DNA of 64,000 nt. Origin: CAZWSC01 sp964636385 (GTDB lineage: Bacteria > Eisenbacteria > RBG-16-71-46 > CAIMUX01). The stretch spans positions 1 to 64,000 of the forward strand of contig CAZWSC010000004.1 in NCBI GenBank assembly GCA_964636385.1. The letters are read 5' to 3'. Position numbers and translations under genes: made by a program. This document shows positions 42,028 through 51,496 of this stretch, piece by piece. Positions within the stretch are counted from its first letter, which is position 1. Every line of letters begins with the position of its first letter. The notes under the pieces were generated by a model that was given only the letters and a program-made list of their open reading frames with translations, had not been told where the DNA came from and made no database searches.

Positions 42028-43776
42028 TCAGGCCTCCGGCAGCTCCACCCAGAATAGCGACCCGCGATCCGGTGCGGGTACCATTCCGACCTCTCCTCCC
42101 ATGGCTGTGACCAGGTGCTTGACGATCGCCAGTCCGAGTCCTGTTCCACCCAGCTCCCTGGATCGCCCCGGATCGACGCGGTAGAAGCGCTCGAACAGGC
42201 GGTCCCTGTGGGCGGGCCTGATCCCGGGACCGTCGTCCCGGACTTCGATCCGCAGCCACCCGTTCCTTCGGCGTGCGCTGAGGTAGACATGTCCGCCTTC
42301 CGGCGTGTACTTGATGGCGTTGTCGACCAGGTTGGAGAGAACCTGGTCCAAGGCCCTCGGATCCGCCAGGGCGTGAAGATCCTCGGGCGCCTCGACGTTC
42401 AAGGTGATCGACTTCTCCGCAGCAAGGGCCGCCGCCGCTTCCCGCGCGTGGATGAGGGAGTTTGCCAGGGCCACAGGACCCATATCCAGCTCCAGCGCCC
42501 CGGACTCGATGCGCGAGATGTCCAGCAGATCGGACACGAGGCCGGACAACCGCTCCGCCGCAGAGACCATCGAGTCGAGGAAGCGCCCGGCCGCTTCGGA
42601 ATCCTCCATGGCGCCCCCCGCCAGGGTCTCGGCATTCGCGCGGATCAGGCTGACCGGGGTTCGCAGCTCGTGTGACACGTTGGCTATGAAATCACGGCGT
42701 ATCGTCTCCAGCCTGCGCAGTTCCGTCACGTCGAGCAGGACCAGCACCGTCTCGCCCGATTGCCTGCGGCCGGCCCTTGCCAGCACTCGCGGCGATTCCC
42801 GTGTCGGCAGATCCAGCTCGGTGGAGGCCTCGGCCCCCGGTTTGAGGTCTGCGGTAAGCTCGTGGAGCTCCGGCACGCGGATCGTCTCCAGAAGGGTCCT
42901 GCCCAGAGGCTCCACGTCGAGGTCGAGCAGCCTCATCCCCGCCGCGTTTACCAGGGTGATCCTGCCATCCAGATCCAGCGCGATCACAGCCTCTCTCATC
43001 CCGTCCAGCACACCCTGGAAGCGATCCCTCTCGGCCGCAAGGGCTACGACATGCTCCGCCAGCTGCTGCGAAAGCCTGTAGACCGACCTGGCTATGCCGC
43101 CGAACTCGTCGCGGCGGGCCTGCGGATACTGGCCCTTTCCATCCCCCTCGGAAAGCTGCTTCGTGTACCCGACCAGTCCCTCGAGGGCGAGGGAGAACCG
43201 TCGCGCACTGAACCAGGCGATGCCCACGGCAAAGGCCAGCCCCAGGAGCCCTGCGACAGCAAGGGTCCAGTGAAGCCCCCTGAGTTCATCCTCGATGCTC
43301 GCCAGCGAGCGTGCCACGCGGATGACGCCGCGGCCGTCCGGCCGCTCGAAAGGCACCGCCAGGTAGAGCATGTCGCTGCGCATCGTCATGGAGTGACGCG
43401 TGGAGACTCCGGTCTCCCCTGACAGCGCAGCGCGCACTTCAGGGCGCTGCCCGCGCCCCTCGGTCTTTTCCACCTCGGGCGGCGTGAGCCTGGAATCGCC
43501 GAGCACACGGCCGTCCGCGAGGATCAGGGTCACCCGCGCGCCAGTGGCCGCCCCAAGGGCATTGGCCAGGGAGTCGGCAGCGCCTCCGTAGGGGATGGAG
43601 TCAAGCGACTCCATCGTCAGGCGTGCGGCGGCGGCGTACGAGGTCAGCTCATCACGGATGCGGCTCGTGTGCCGGTCGCGGAGTGCGTTCGAGAGGAATG
43701 CGCCGGCTGCGAGTATCACAGTGAGGACGAGTGCCAGGGATGTTACAAAGAGCCTGCCACGGAAGCCGATTCTCAT
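42028..43776 (-). CDS. phoR: phosphate-regulon sensor histidine kinase PhoR
   Basis: 582 aa. TM1 (about 8-30), a ~130-residue periplasmic sensor domain, TM2 (about 168-188), HAMP-like linker, PAS domain (about 245-345, VLDGMREAVIALDLDGRITL), HisKA with phospho-His in IANVSHELRTPVSLI, then HATPase with N box NLVDNAIKYTPEG and G boxes DDGPGI and GGTGLGLAIVKHL. The large sensor domain is more like Bacteroidetes/Firmicutes PhoR than the short E. coli form. The start at 43776 overlaps the phoB stop (ATGA); the longer open frame upstream is a phoB shadow. Identity rests on the neighbouring phoB and pst genes. Confidence 0.92.
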   Translation of the reverse strand: MRIGFRGRLFVTSLALVLTVILAAGAFLSNALRDRHTSRIRDELTSYAAAARLTMESLDSIPYGGAADSLANALGAATGARVTLILADGRVLGDSRLTPPEVEKTEGRGQRPEVRAALSGETGVSTRHSMTMRSDMLYLAVPFERPDGRGVIRVARSLASIEDELRGLHWTLAVAGLLGLAFAVGIAWFSARRFSLALEGLVGYTKQLSEGDGKGQYPQARRDEFGGIARSVYRLSQQLAEHVVALAAERDRFQGVLDGMREAVIALDLDGRITLVNAAGMRLLDLDVEPLGRTLLETIRVPELHELTADLKPGAEASTELDLPTRESPRVLARAGRRQSGETVLVLLDVTELRRLETIRRDFIANVSHELRTPVSLIRANAETLAGGAMEDSEAAGRFLDSMVSAAERLSGLVSDLLDISRIESGALELDMGPVALANSLIHAREAAAALAAEKSITLNVEAPEDLHALADPRALDQVLSNLVDNAIKYTPEGGHVYLSARRRNGWLRIEVRDDGPGIRPAHRDRLFERFYRVDPGRSRELGGTGLGLAIVKHLVTAMGGEVGMVPAPDRGSLFWVELPEA

Positions 43777-44480
43777 TGAGCCTCCACATCCGGAGCGGAC
43801 CTGAATCGGTAGCCGACTCCCCGCACGGTTTCGATGTATGCGCCGGCTGCGCCTATCTTCTCGCGCAGACGCTTGACGTGTGTGTCCACGGTGCGTGTTG
43901 TCACATCGGCGTGGATGTCCCATACATCCGCAAGCAGGTTGTCGCGGGTCTGTACACGCCCCTTGCGCTGGACAAGCGTGACAAGAAGCCTGAACTCCAG
44001 GGCTGTGAGCGATATCTCCTCGTCGTCGACCCACACCCGGTGTCCGGGCAGGTCGATCCCCAGGCGCCCGAAGTCGAGGCGCGCTTCCGCCGCCTTTCCG
44101 GGCGGCACACTCCTGCGGATGATCGCCTTTATCCGGAGCATCAGTTCGCGCAGGCTGAACGGCTTGACCATGTAGTCGTCCGCGCCAACCTCGAAGCCGA
44201 CAACCCGGTCGATCTCCTCTCCCCTGGCTGTGAGCATGAGCACGGGGATCCCGGAGTCCCGCCCGGAGGAACGCAGTCTGCGGCAGATCTCCGTGCCTGG
44301 TATGTCCGGCAGCATGAGGTCGAGCAACACGAGGTCGGGCTTCGGGTCCCGCGCGATCTCGGCGAGACCCCTTCGGCCGGTGGATGCCGTTCTTACCGCG
44401 TATCCCTCGCGCTCCAGGTTGTAGCGCAGTATGTCCAGCAGATCGGCTTCGTCTTCGACGACAACAATTGTGATGCTCAT
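43773..44480 (-). CDS. phoB: phosphate-regulon response regulator PhoB
   Basis: 235 aa. Receiver domain with acidic pocket E9/D10, phospho-acceptor D54 (LVLLDLMLPD) and Lys in DYMVKPFSLREL. OmpR/PhoB winged-helix DNA-binding domain about 135-232 (SLTALEFRLLVTLVQRKGRV, RTVDTHVKRLREKIG, IETVRGVGYRF). The ATG at 44480 is used; the frame opens 22 codons earlier without similarity. An inverted repeat CTGTCATGTGACAG lies 20 bases upstream. Confidence 0.93.
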   Translation of the reverse strand: MSITIVVVEDEADLLDILRYNLEREGYAVRTASTGRRGLAEIARDPKPDLVLLDLMLPDIPGTEICRRLRSSGRDSGIPVLMLTARGEEIDRVVGFEVGADDYMVKPFSLRELMLRIKAIIRRSVPPGKAAEARLDFGRLGIDLPGHRVWVDDEEISLTALEFRLLVTLVQRKGRVQTRDNLLADVWDIHADVTTRTVDTHVKRLREKIGAAGAYIETVRGVGYRFRSAPDVEAQ

Positions 44481-44499
44481 ATCGCAACCCACGATAACC

Positions 44500-44513
44500 C
44501 TGTCATGTGACAG
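44500..44513. promoter_or_regulatory. inverted repeat upstream of phoB, possible PhoB site
   Basis: CTGTCA-TG-TGACAG, a perfect 6+6 inverted repeat, contains the PhoB half-site sequence CTGTCA(T) but in inverted rather than direct-repeat form. Its place 20 bases before the phoB ATG suits autoregulation, but the orientation differs from the arrays at 41.6-42.0 kb. Confidence 0.35.
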
Positions 44514-44683
44514 ACCTGCAACACGGCGGTGAACGGTTCGCAGCAATCACGGCGCATTATCACCGACCCGCCGCCCCCTTGCTAGTCCGGGCCAGGGGCT
44601 GGGTGCGTCCCTGATGAGACCCAGGGGCCGGGTGTGGTACAATCTGGATTCCGAGGCTCACATTCGACACCGGAGGATCCACC

Positions 44684-47554
44684 ATGCAGAGCAGCATCCT
44701 TGCAGTCCTGGCAGCAGTTTCCCTCACAATTGCCGGGTCCGGTCAGGCCGCGACTCCCCGCCAGGGTGCGGTTTCCCTTTGGGACCGGCCCGTCTACACC
44801 CGCATGGTGCACGATGTCGACTCCGACAGGGTGGTGATCCGGTTCCTTCCCCACACGATGGCCCGGGTGAGGGACGGAGCCCTTGTCTCGCTCACAGGCG
44901 CGGATCTCTCGGCCGTGTCGTCCGTTATTGCATCCACCCCGGGCGCAGCCATGAGCCCGCGCTTCCCCCAGCCGGAGGAGTTCCTGGATGAGCTGAGGGC
45001 CAGGGGAGAGGCACGCTCCGGGAGGGTGCTGCCCGACCTCAACCTGTACGCCCAGGTGGACCTGTCCCCCGCATCCTCCCCCGCCGAGGCGGAGTCCCGG
45101 CTGCGTGATCTTCTGGACAGCCTGATGTTCGCCGACGGAGTGGATCTTGCCTGGGCTGAGCCGCTGGTCGCATCCGCCCGCGAGACCGGCGACATCGCCG
45201 TGGCCCGGCCGGTGGGACGCGGGATTCCGGAGTCGGGGGATGAGGGTGCAGGGCAGGCCTGCCCTGCCGATGAGTACCGCCCGGATGACGGCAGGAGCTC
45301 CACCCCTGACTTCTCCCCGCTGCAGGGATATCTGTACGACACACCCGTCGGGATCAACGCCACGCATGCATGGGTTCATCCCGGAGGCACCGGGGCCGGA
45401 GTCGACTTCATCGACATCGAATGGGGATGGCTCTGGGCGCACGAGGATCTGCCCGATCCCTTCTTCACGTCAGGGGATTACGGGATCGACGACCACGGCA
45501 CTGCAGTCGTGGGTGAGGTCTCGGCCCTGCACAATGGCTACGGCGTGAACGGGATCTCGCCGGCCGTGCGCACTGGCGCCGTTTCGCTCAACACCTTCTC
45601 TGTGCCTGGAGGGATCATCGAAGCCGCCTCTGCACTCGACCCGGGCGACATCTACCTGATGGAGGTCCAGTGCTGGGGCCCCGTCAACTGGATGCCCTGC
45701 GAGTGGTATCAGGATGTCTTCGACGCGATAGCGGTGACGACCGCGAACGGCATCATCTGCGTTGAGGCCGGCGGGAACGGCACAGTCGATCTTGATGATC
45801 CTCTGTACGGGGGAGCCTTCGACCGGAACGTCCGGGACAGCGGGGCGATCATCGTGGGAGCGGGAACCCCGTACGGGCTGATTGCGGAGTGGTTCACCAA
45901 CTACGGGTCGCGTGTGGACCTGCAGGGGTGGGGATCGCAGATAGTCACAACCTGCTGCGGGGACCTGCAGGGAGGTCCCCCGGAGGTCCGTTATACGGCC
46001 GGTTTCAACGGCACTTCCGGCGCTTCGCCGATCGTGACCGGCGCCCTGGCTTCGCTGCAGGGGCAGTCCCTTGCGCTCTATGACGAGGTCCTCACACCTG
46101 AGCTTGCCTGCGAGATCCTGTCATTGACCGGCTCGCCCTGGACCGGCACCAGGCAGATCGGGGAGCGACCCAATCTGATCGCCGCCCGTGAGAGGCTCCT
46201 CCTGGGTTTCGGCGACGTGACTGTCCGCGTGCGGGAAGGCGACACGGGGGAGCCGATCCCCGATGCGGTCGTGCGTGTCGCAGAGACCGGCAGGGAGGAA
46301 GTGACCGGCGATGCCGGTGAGGTTTCGATGCAGCTCTCGGCCACCTCGCTCACGTTCCAGGTCGAGGGCCCCTTCTACTATCCGACAGCCGAGCACCCAT
46401 ACACGGTCGTACCGGGCCAGAGCCAGGTGGTCACCATCGATGTTCCGCCCGCCTCCCTGGAGGAGATCACAGGGCGGGTGCGTGGAGAGACCGGCCTGGT
46501 CCTCGCCGGCGCGACGGTCGAGGTTGTGGATCTTCCTCTTGATCCGGTAGTTGCCGGACCCGACGGCGCATTCCTGATTTCAGACGCACCGGCGGGCAAC
46601 GAGCTGGACATGATCGCCTATGGGATCCCTGAGTATGGTGTCGCCTACGCGCGGGTTCCCGTGGTGGAGGGTGCGGGCGGCGTCTGGGATCCGGTCCTGC
46701 TCCATGCAGAGACGTTCGAGGAGACGGACGGCGGTTATACACCCTTCGGCCAGTGGCAATGGGGAACGCCAACCTACCCGCCCGATGACCCGGTTCCGGC
46801 GTTCTCGGGGGAGAAGGTCTGGGGGGTGCGCCTTCATGGCCCATATCAGAACTGGCGGGCCTACGCACTCACCACACCGATGATAGATGCGGGCGATGCC
46901 GAACAGCTCCACCTGGGCTTCCATCACTGGTACTGGACCGGGGAGGGGGATGGAGGCCAGGTTCAGGTCAGGGCCCAGGGCCACAGCGATTGGATACTGG
47001 TGAGACCTGCCGGTGGCTATCCGGTGGAGAGCATTCCGATCCTGTCCCACGGGCCCGGTTTCGCCGGGAACACCGGCGGTGAGCATGTCCCGGCGCTGTT
47101 CGATCTCTCCAACTGGGCCGGGAGCCAGCTGGAGGTCCGCTTCTTCTTCAGGAGCGACGAGTCCGATAACGGGCCCGGCTGGTACATCGACGACGTCGCA
47201 TTCGATTTCGGGCAGGGATTGTCTGTCTCCGTGGACGGCCTCTTCCCCGGACTGCCGGGGGATGAAGGAGCGACAGACGCGATCCGGATCCTGGGCGCTG
47301 CACCCAATCCGTTCCGCGACGAGAGCGGGATCTCTTTCCGGCTGCTGGCACCTGCAGTGGTCGGCATTGACCTCTACGCGCCGGGCGGGGGGCTGGTGCG
47401 CTCCATCGATCTGGGCGAGAGGACTGCGGGGCTGCACAGGGCGCACTGGGACGGACGTGGAGAGGACGGGCGCAGCCTGGGCTCGGGCGTGTACTTCTAC
47501 GTGGTCCGTACCCCGGAAGCCCATGCCTCCGGACGGATCATCCGCGTGAGGTGA
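44684..47554 (+). CDS. large secreted subtilase with beta domains and FlgD-like C-terminus
   Basis: 956 aa. Signal peptide 1-22 (LAVLAAVSLTIAGSGQA). S8 catalytic domain about 220-500 with D244 in an unusual FIDIEWGW context, H271 (IDDHGTAVVGE), oxyanion N365 and S445 (NGTSGASPIVTG). Two carboxypeptidase-regulatory-like beta domains (about 510-670, FGDVTVRVREGDTGEPIPDA; GRVRGETGLVLAGATVEVVD) follow. Then a jelly-roll or MAM-like region (about 675-850) and a FlgD module (AAPNPFRDESGISF, HWDGRGEDGRSLGSGVYFY). The ATG at 44684 has CGGAGG upstream; TGGTACAAT (44635-44643) resembles an extended -10. Followed by an intrinsic terminator. Likely a surface or secreted protease. Confidence 0.88.
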   Translation: MQSSILAVLAAVSLTIAGSGQAATPRQGAVSLWDRPVYTRMVHDVDSDRVVIRFLPHTMARVRDGALVSLTGADLSAVSSVIASTPGAAMSPRFPQPEEFLDELRARGEARSGRVLPDLNLYAQVDLSPASSPAEAESRLRDLLDSLMFADGVDLAWAEPLVASARETGDIAVARPVGRGIPESGDEGAGQACPADEYRPDDGRSSTPDFSPLQGYLYDTPVGINATHAWVHPGGTGAGVDFIDIEWGWLWAHEDLPDPFFTSGDYGIDDHGTAVVGEVSALHNGYGVNGISPAVRTGAVSLNTFSVPGGIIEAASALDPGDIYLMEVQCWGPVNWMPCEWYQDVFDAIAVTTANGIICVEAGGNGTVDLDDPLYGGAFDRNVRDSGAIIVGAGTPYGLIAEWFTNYGSRVDLQGWGSQIVTTCCGDLQGGPPEVRYTAGFNGTSGASPIVTGALASLQGQSLALYDEVLTPELACEILSLTGSPWTGTRQIGERPNLIAARERLLLGFGDVTVRVREGDTGEPIPDAVVRVAETGREEVTGDAGEVSMQLSATSLTFQVEGPFYYPTAEHPYTVVPGQSQVVTIDVPPASLEEITGRVRGETGLVLAGATVEVVDLPLDPVVAGPDGAFLISDAPAGNELDMIAYGIPEYGVAYARVPVVEGAGGVWDPVLLHAETFEETDGGYTPFGQWQWGTPTYPPDDPVPAFSGEKVWGVRLHGPYQNWRAYALTTPMIDAGDAEQLHLGFHHWYWTGEGDGGQVQVRAQGHSDWILVRPAGGYPVESIPILSHGPGFAGNTGGEHVPALFDLSNWAGSQLEVRFFFRSDESDNGPGWYIDDVAFDFGQGLSVSVDGLFPGLPGDEGATDAIRILGAAPNPFRDESGISFRLLAPAVVGIDLYAPGGGLVRSIDLGERTAGLHRAHWDGRGEDGRSLGSGVYFYVVRTPEAHASGRIIRVR

Positions 47555-47558
47555 CATC

Positions 47559-47589
47559 GGGCGGCCCCGTCATCGAGTCGAGGCCGCCC
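47559..47589 (+). terminator. intrinsic terminator after the large subtilase
   Basis: GGGCGGCC (47559-47566) and GGCCGCCC (47582-47589) form a perfect 8-base stem with a 15-base loop, followed by ATTTCTG on the plus strand. It lies 5 bases after the subtilase stop and between convergent genes. Confidence 0.75.
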
Positions 47590-47622
47590 ATTTCTGTGTG
47601 ACCGATTGCCGGCGGGGCCGGG

Positions 47623-50157
47623 CTATATGAAGAGGTTTGCGGGTGATCTGCCGAGCTGGTCGACGTACATGGCAACACCGCCCTCCTCGACGCCGTCGAT
47701 CAGCTCCTCCCTCCTGATCCCCATCAGGTCCATGCTCATCGAGCAGACCACCATCCTGACGCCGTTCGAGCGGGCCTGATCGATCAGCTCGGGCAGGCTC
47801 ATCACATTCTTCTTCTTCATGATCCCCTTGATCATCGCGAGGCCCATCCCGGCCATGTTCATGTTGGAGAGCGCAAGCCTGTCGGCGCCTCTGGGCATCA
47901 TGAAGCCGAACATCCTCTCGACAGGGTTCTTGCTGACTGTTACAGGCCCGGACCTGCGAAGGATGTTGATCCCCCAGAAGGTGAAGAACAGCGTGACGTC
48001 GTATCCCGCCGCGGCGGCGCCGTTGGCGATTATGAAGGAGGCCATCGCCTTGTCGAAGTCGCCGGAGAAGACGACATTCGTCATCGCCTTGGCGGCGGGT
48101 GTGGATGCGCTGCTCCCGGCACACCGGGAGTCAACGACCGGAGAGCGCCCGCAGGCGTTGGAAGCACTGGTTCCTGCCGGGGCGCATGGGCCGGCAGGCG
48201 CGCGCTTGACCACGGTAACGCGGCAGGCGCCCTTCTCCGCCGGCTCAAGGCCCATGAACTCGTGTCCCGTGCTGCGGCACCAGGCAGGGGCATCGGATGC
48301 GAACCCCGGATCGGTGGCTGTGATGCAGACCGCCTCGCCCTCCATGACCGCATCGATCGCCTTCTTGAGCTGAAGGATCGGTCCGGGGCACTGCATGCCG
48401 CAGGCGTTGACTGTCTTCACCACCTTCGGAGTCCTTGCGGCGTCCGGCACGGGCCTGCAGGTGTCGCCGGGGTCCGAAGCGGGATCGCAGGGCTCGGGAG
48501 CCTCTGCCGGGGGCGCTCCGGCGGCCAGCCGCCAGGTTGTGTAGCCTCCCGAGAGGTTACGGCACTTCAGGCCGTTCTGCTCCAGGATGCGGCAGGCGAG
48601 GTAGCCCCTCTGGCCGACCTTGCAGAAGACAAGATACTCCCTGTCCCCTGCAAGCTCCCCGACACGACTGCGCAGCTCATCGAGCGGCATGTTCACTGCG
48701 CCGGGGATCGTGTTCAGCGCGAACTCCTCGGGCGTGCCCACGTCGACGATCACCTGGTCCGAGCGGGGCAGCTGAAGATCCCCGGCATGGCAGAGCCTGA
48801 CGTCTCCCCGCAGGACATTGGCCGCCACGAACCCCGCGTAGTTTACAGGATCCTTCGCGGAACCGAACGGTGGGGCGTATGAAAGCTCGAGTTCCTCCAG
48901 GTCGTACACCGTCATTCCGGCATGTATGGCAGTGGAGAGAACATCGATGCGCTTGTCAACGCCGTCGGCGCCGACTGCCTGTGCCCCAAGGAGCCTTCCC
49001 GTAAGCGGGTCGAAGAGGAGCTTGAGGCTGAGGGGCGCGGCACCCGGGTAATAGGAGGCGTGACTTGCCGGATGTATGTAGATCTTCTCGTACTCCATCC
49101 CTGCGCGAACAGCAGCCTTCTCGCTGAGGCCTGTCATCCCGATCGCCAGGTTGAAGACCTTGCAGATGGCTGTTCCCAGGGTGCCCCGGTAACGCGAGTC
49201 ACGGCCGAAGATGTTGTCAGCCGCCATCCGGCCCTGGCGGTTCGCCGGGCCTGCCAGTGGGATCAGCCCGGGCTGGCCCAGTGCTGTGTTCGTTACCTCT
49301 ACCGCATCGCCCACGGCATAGATCGCCTCGTCAGAGGTCTGCATGCGGTCGTTGACCTTGATCCCCCCCAGGGCGCCGATCTCGAGACCTGCGGACCTGG
49401 CAAGCCCGGACTCCGGCTTGACGCCGATCGCCAGGATCGCAAGGCCTGTTTCGATCGCCTCGCCTGAGCTGAGGGTCAGCTTCACTCCATCGGCGGTCTC
49501 CTCGAATGCGCAGACTGATACCCCGAGGTGAAGATCGACCCCGTGGAGAACGAGCTCGTGATGCAGCGCTGCGGCCATCTCCGGATCGGCGGGTCCCATG
49601 ACCTGGGGCGCAAGTTCGATCAGGGTTGTGGATATGCCGCGGCCGCGCAGCGCCTCGGCCATCTCGAGGCCTATGTACCCGCCGCCTACGACTGCCGCAT
49701 GTGTCCTGCCGTTCAGCGCCCCGATGATGCGGTCCATGTCCTCCATGTTCCGCAGCGACAGGACACGGCTGCTCTCTATACCCGGTATGGGGGGGCGGAC
49801 AGGCTCGGCGCCAGGGCTCAGGATCAGCGCGTCGTATGACTCGCGGTAGACCCTGCCGCTCTCCAGGTCCCTTATCTCGACTTCCTTCTCAGCCCGGTCG
49901 ATCGCGATCGCCTCGTTCCGGGTCCGCACGTCGATGCAGAAGCGCCTGCTCATGGCTTCCGGCGTGGTCACAAGCAGGAGATCGCGGTCTTCGATCTCGC
50001 CGCCGATGTGATACGGGAGTCCGCAGTTGGCGAATGAGATGTGGGCGCCCCGTTCGAGGAGGATGATCTCCGCCTCCTCGTTCAGCCTGCGCGCCCGTGC
50101 CGCGGCGCTCGCGCCACCGGCAACTCCTCCGACGATGATGATCTTCTCAGGCGTCAT
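47623..50157 (-). CDS. four-domain persulfide reductase/sulfurtransferase (CoADR-rhodanese-TusA-DsrE)
   Basis: 844 aa. Residues 1-440: FAD/NAD(P)H disulfide reductase of the CoA-disulfide/NADH persulfide reductase group, with IIIVGGVAGGASAAARARRL and redox C45 in SFANCGLPY. About 445-545: rhodanese domain with active Cys in LVFCKVGQRGY. About 585-660: TusA/SirA-like domain with NACGMQCPGPI. About 690-844: DsrE/DrsE2-like domain (VVFSGDFDKAMASFIIANGA). It should reduce persulfides and pass sulfane sulfur between domains. The ATG at 50157 has AAAGAG upstream. Last gene of the Rrf2-hcp-nifU-nifS run, 42 bases after nifS, suggesting sulfur feed to Fe-S assembly. Confidence 0.9.
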   Translation of the reverse strand: MTPEKIIIVGGVAGGASAAARARRLNEEAEIILLERGAHISFANCGLPYHIGGEIEDRDLLLVTTPEAMSRRFCIDVRTRNEAIAIDRAEKEVEIRDLESGRVYRESYDALILSPGAEPVRPPIPGIESSRVLSLRNMEDMDRIIGALNGRTHAAVVGGGYIGLEMAEALRGRGISTTLIELAPQVMGPADPEMAAALHHELVLHGVDLHLGVSVCAFEETADGVKLTLSSGEAIETGLAILAIGVKPESGLARSAGLEIGALGGIKVNDRMQTSDEAIYAVGDAVEVTNTALGQPGLIPLAGPANRQGRMAADNIFGRDSRYRGTLGTAICKVFNLAIGMTGLSEKAAVRAGMEYEKIYIHPASHASYYPGAAPLSLKLLFDPLTGRLLGAQAVGADGVDKRIDVLSTAIHAGMTVYDLEELELSYAPPFGSAKDPVNYAGFVAANVLRGDVRLCHAGDLQLPRSDQVIVDVGTPEEFALNTIPGAVNMPLDELRSRVGELAGDREYLVFCKVGQRGYLACRILEQNGLKCRNLSGGYTTWRLAAGAPPAEAPEPCDPASDPGDTCRPVPDAARTPKVVKTVNACGMQCPGPILQLKKAIDAVMEGEAVCITATDPGFASDAPAWCRSTGHEFMGLEPAEKGACRVTVVKRAPAGPCAPAGTSASNACGRSPVVDSRCAGSSASTPAAKAMTNVVFSGDFDKAMASFIIANGAAAAGYDVTLFFTFWGINILRRSGPVTVSKNPVERMFGFMMPRGADRLALSNMNMAGMGLAMIKGIMKKKNVMSLPELIDQARSNGVRMVVCSMSMDLMGIRREELIDGVEEGGVAMYVDQLGRSPANLFI

Positions 50158-50199
50158 CTTGATCTCTTTCCTGTCATGTGTGGTGCCCGGATGTAGCGC

Positions 50200-51432
50200 C
50201 TACGCATGCTCTCCGTCCGGGCGGGCCATCGATTCGGACCCGGGCCTGGGTCTGCCGGCCGCTGTGTCCCAGTAGGGCGACAGCTTCCTGAGGTTGGCGA
50301 CGATTCCGGGGAAGACGGAGCAGATCGTGTCGATCTCCTCCTCCGTGTTATAGCGGCTGAGGCTGAAGCGGACAGATCCGTGCACCGCCGTGAATGGCAC
50401 GTGCATCGCCCGCAGGACATGCGAGGGCTCGAGTGAGCCGGATGTGCAGGCGGAACCGCTTGAGGCGCAGATCCCGTGCTCGTCCAGCTGATAGAGGATC
50501 CCCTCGCCCTCGATGAAGTGGCACGAGATGTTCAGTGTGTTCGGCAGGCGCGGAGCCCCGCCTCCGTTGACCTCGACGTACGGGATCCCCGAGATAAGCT
50601 CCTGCTCAAGGCGGTCGCGCAGCCGCATCACTTGCGCGGCTTCGGCAGCCTGGTTGGAGCCTGCCAGCTCGCAGGCCTTGGCGAGACCTACGATGAAGGC
50701 GACGTTCTCCGTGCCGGCACGTCGGTTCTGCTCCTGGTGTCCGCCGATCAGGGTGGGCCGCCATCTCGCGCCGCGTCTCACGAAGAGGGCGCCCACTCCC
50801 TTGGGCGCATGCAGCTTGTGCCCCGAGAAGGACATGAGGTCGACGTGGCGCATCCCGCCGCCCAGGTCCAGCGGCAGCTTGCCCGCAGCCTGCGTGGCAT
50901 CCGTGTGAAAGACCACTTCCGGGTCGGTCTCCTTCACGACCCTGGCGAGATCCTCCACCGGGAATATGACGCCGGTCTCGTTGTTCGCGTGCATCACCGT
51001 GACCAGAAGGGTGTCCCGCCTGAGCGCCCGTATCAGGTCCACCACATTCAGGCGGCCCTGCCGGTCCACAGGCAGGAAGGTCACCTCGATCCCGCCCCTC
51101 GAGAGCTCCCTGCACACCTCGAGAATCGCCGGGTGCTCGACTGCCGTTGTGATGATGTGGCGGCGCCGGGGGTTTGCGGCCAGGACACCCTGGATCGCCA
51201 GGTTGTTGCTCTCGGTTGCGCAGGATGTGAAGACGATCTCGGCAGGATTCCCGGCGCCCACGAAGCGGGCCACGTCCGCCCGGGCCTGCTTGAGGGCCGC
51301 GCCGATCCGCTGGGCAGGGCCGTACATCGAGCTGGGGTTGAAGTACTCGGATGTCAGGAAGGGAGTGATCGCCTCCACGACTTCCGGCGCGACGCAGGTT
51401 GTCGCATTATTGTCGGCGTATATCGTGTGCAC
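50200..51432 (-). CDS. nifS: cysteine desulfurase NifS
   Basis: 410 aa. PLP lysine in MSFSGHKLHAPKGVGALF, substrate-binding HANNETG, and active-site Cys in the CASSGSACTSGSLEPSHVL loop. Takes sulfur from cysteine for Fe-S clusters. Start is GTG at 51432, with AGAGG upstream. It follows the nifU gene by 64 bases; the pair is the NIF-type system used for general Fe-S assembly in many anaerobes, since no nitrogenase gene is present. The C-terminal ~20 residues are an extra Pro/Arg-rich tail. Confidence 0.94.
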   Translation of the reverse strand: MHTIYADNNATTCVAPEVVEAITPFLTSEYFNPSSMYGPAQRIGAALKQARADVARFVGAGNPAEIVFTSCATESNNLAIQGVLAANPRRRHIITTAVEHPAILEVCRELSRGGIEVTFLPVDRQGRLNVVDLIRALRRDTLLVTVMHANNETGVIFPVEDLARVVKETDPEVVFHTDATQAAGKLPLDLGGGMRHVDLMSFSGHKLHAPKGVGALFVRRGARWRPTLIGGHQEQNRRAGTENVAFIVGLAKACELAGSNQAAEAAQVMRLRDRLEQELISGIPYVEVNGGGAPRLPNTLNISCHFIEGEGILYQLDEHGICASSGSACTSGSLEPSHVLRAMHVPFTAVHGSVRFSLSRYNTEEEIDTICSVFPGIVANLRKLSPYWDTAAGRPRPGSESMARPDGEHA

Positions 51433-51496
51433 CTCAGGACCTCTGACCTGTCATAAGGAAGAGCGCTTCCCGGGGGCGCCGCGCCCCTTCGAACGG

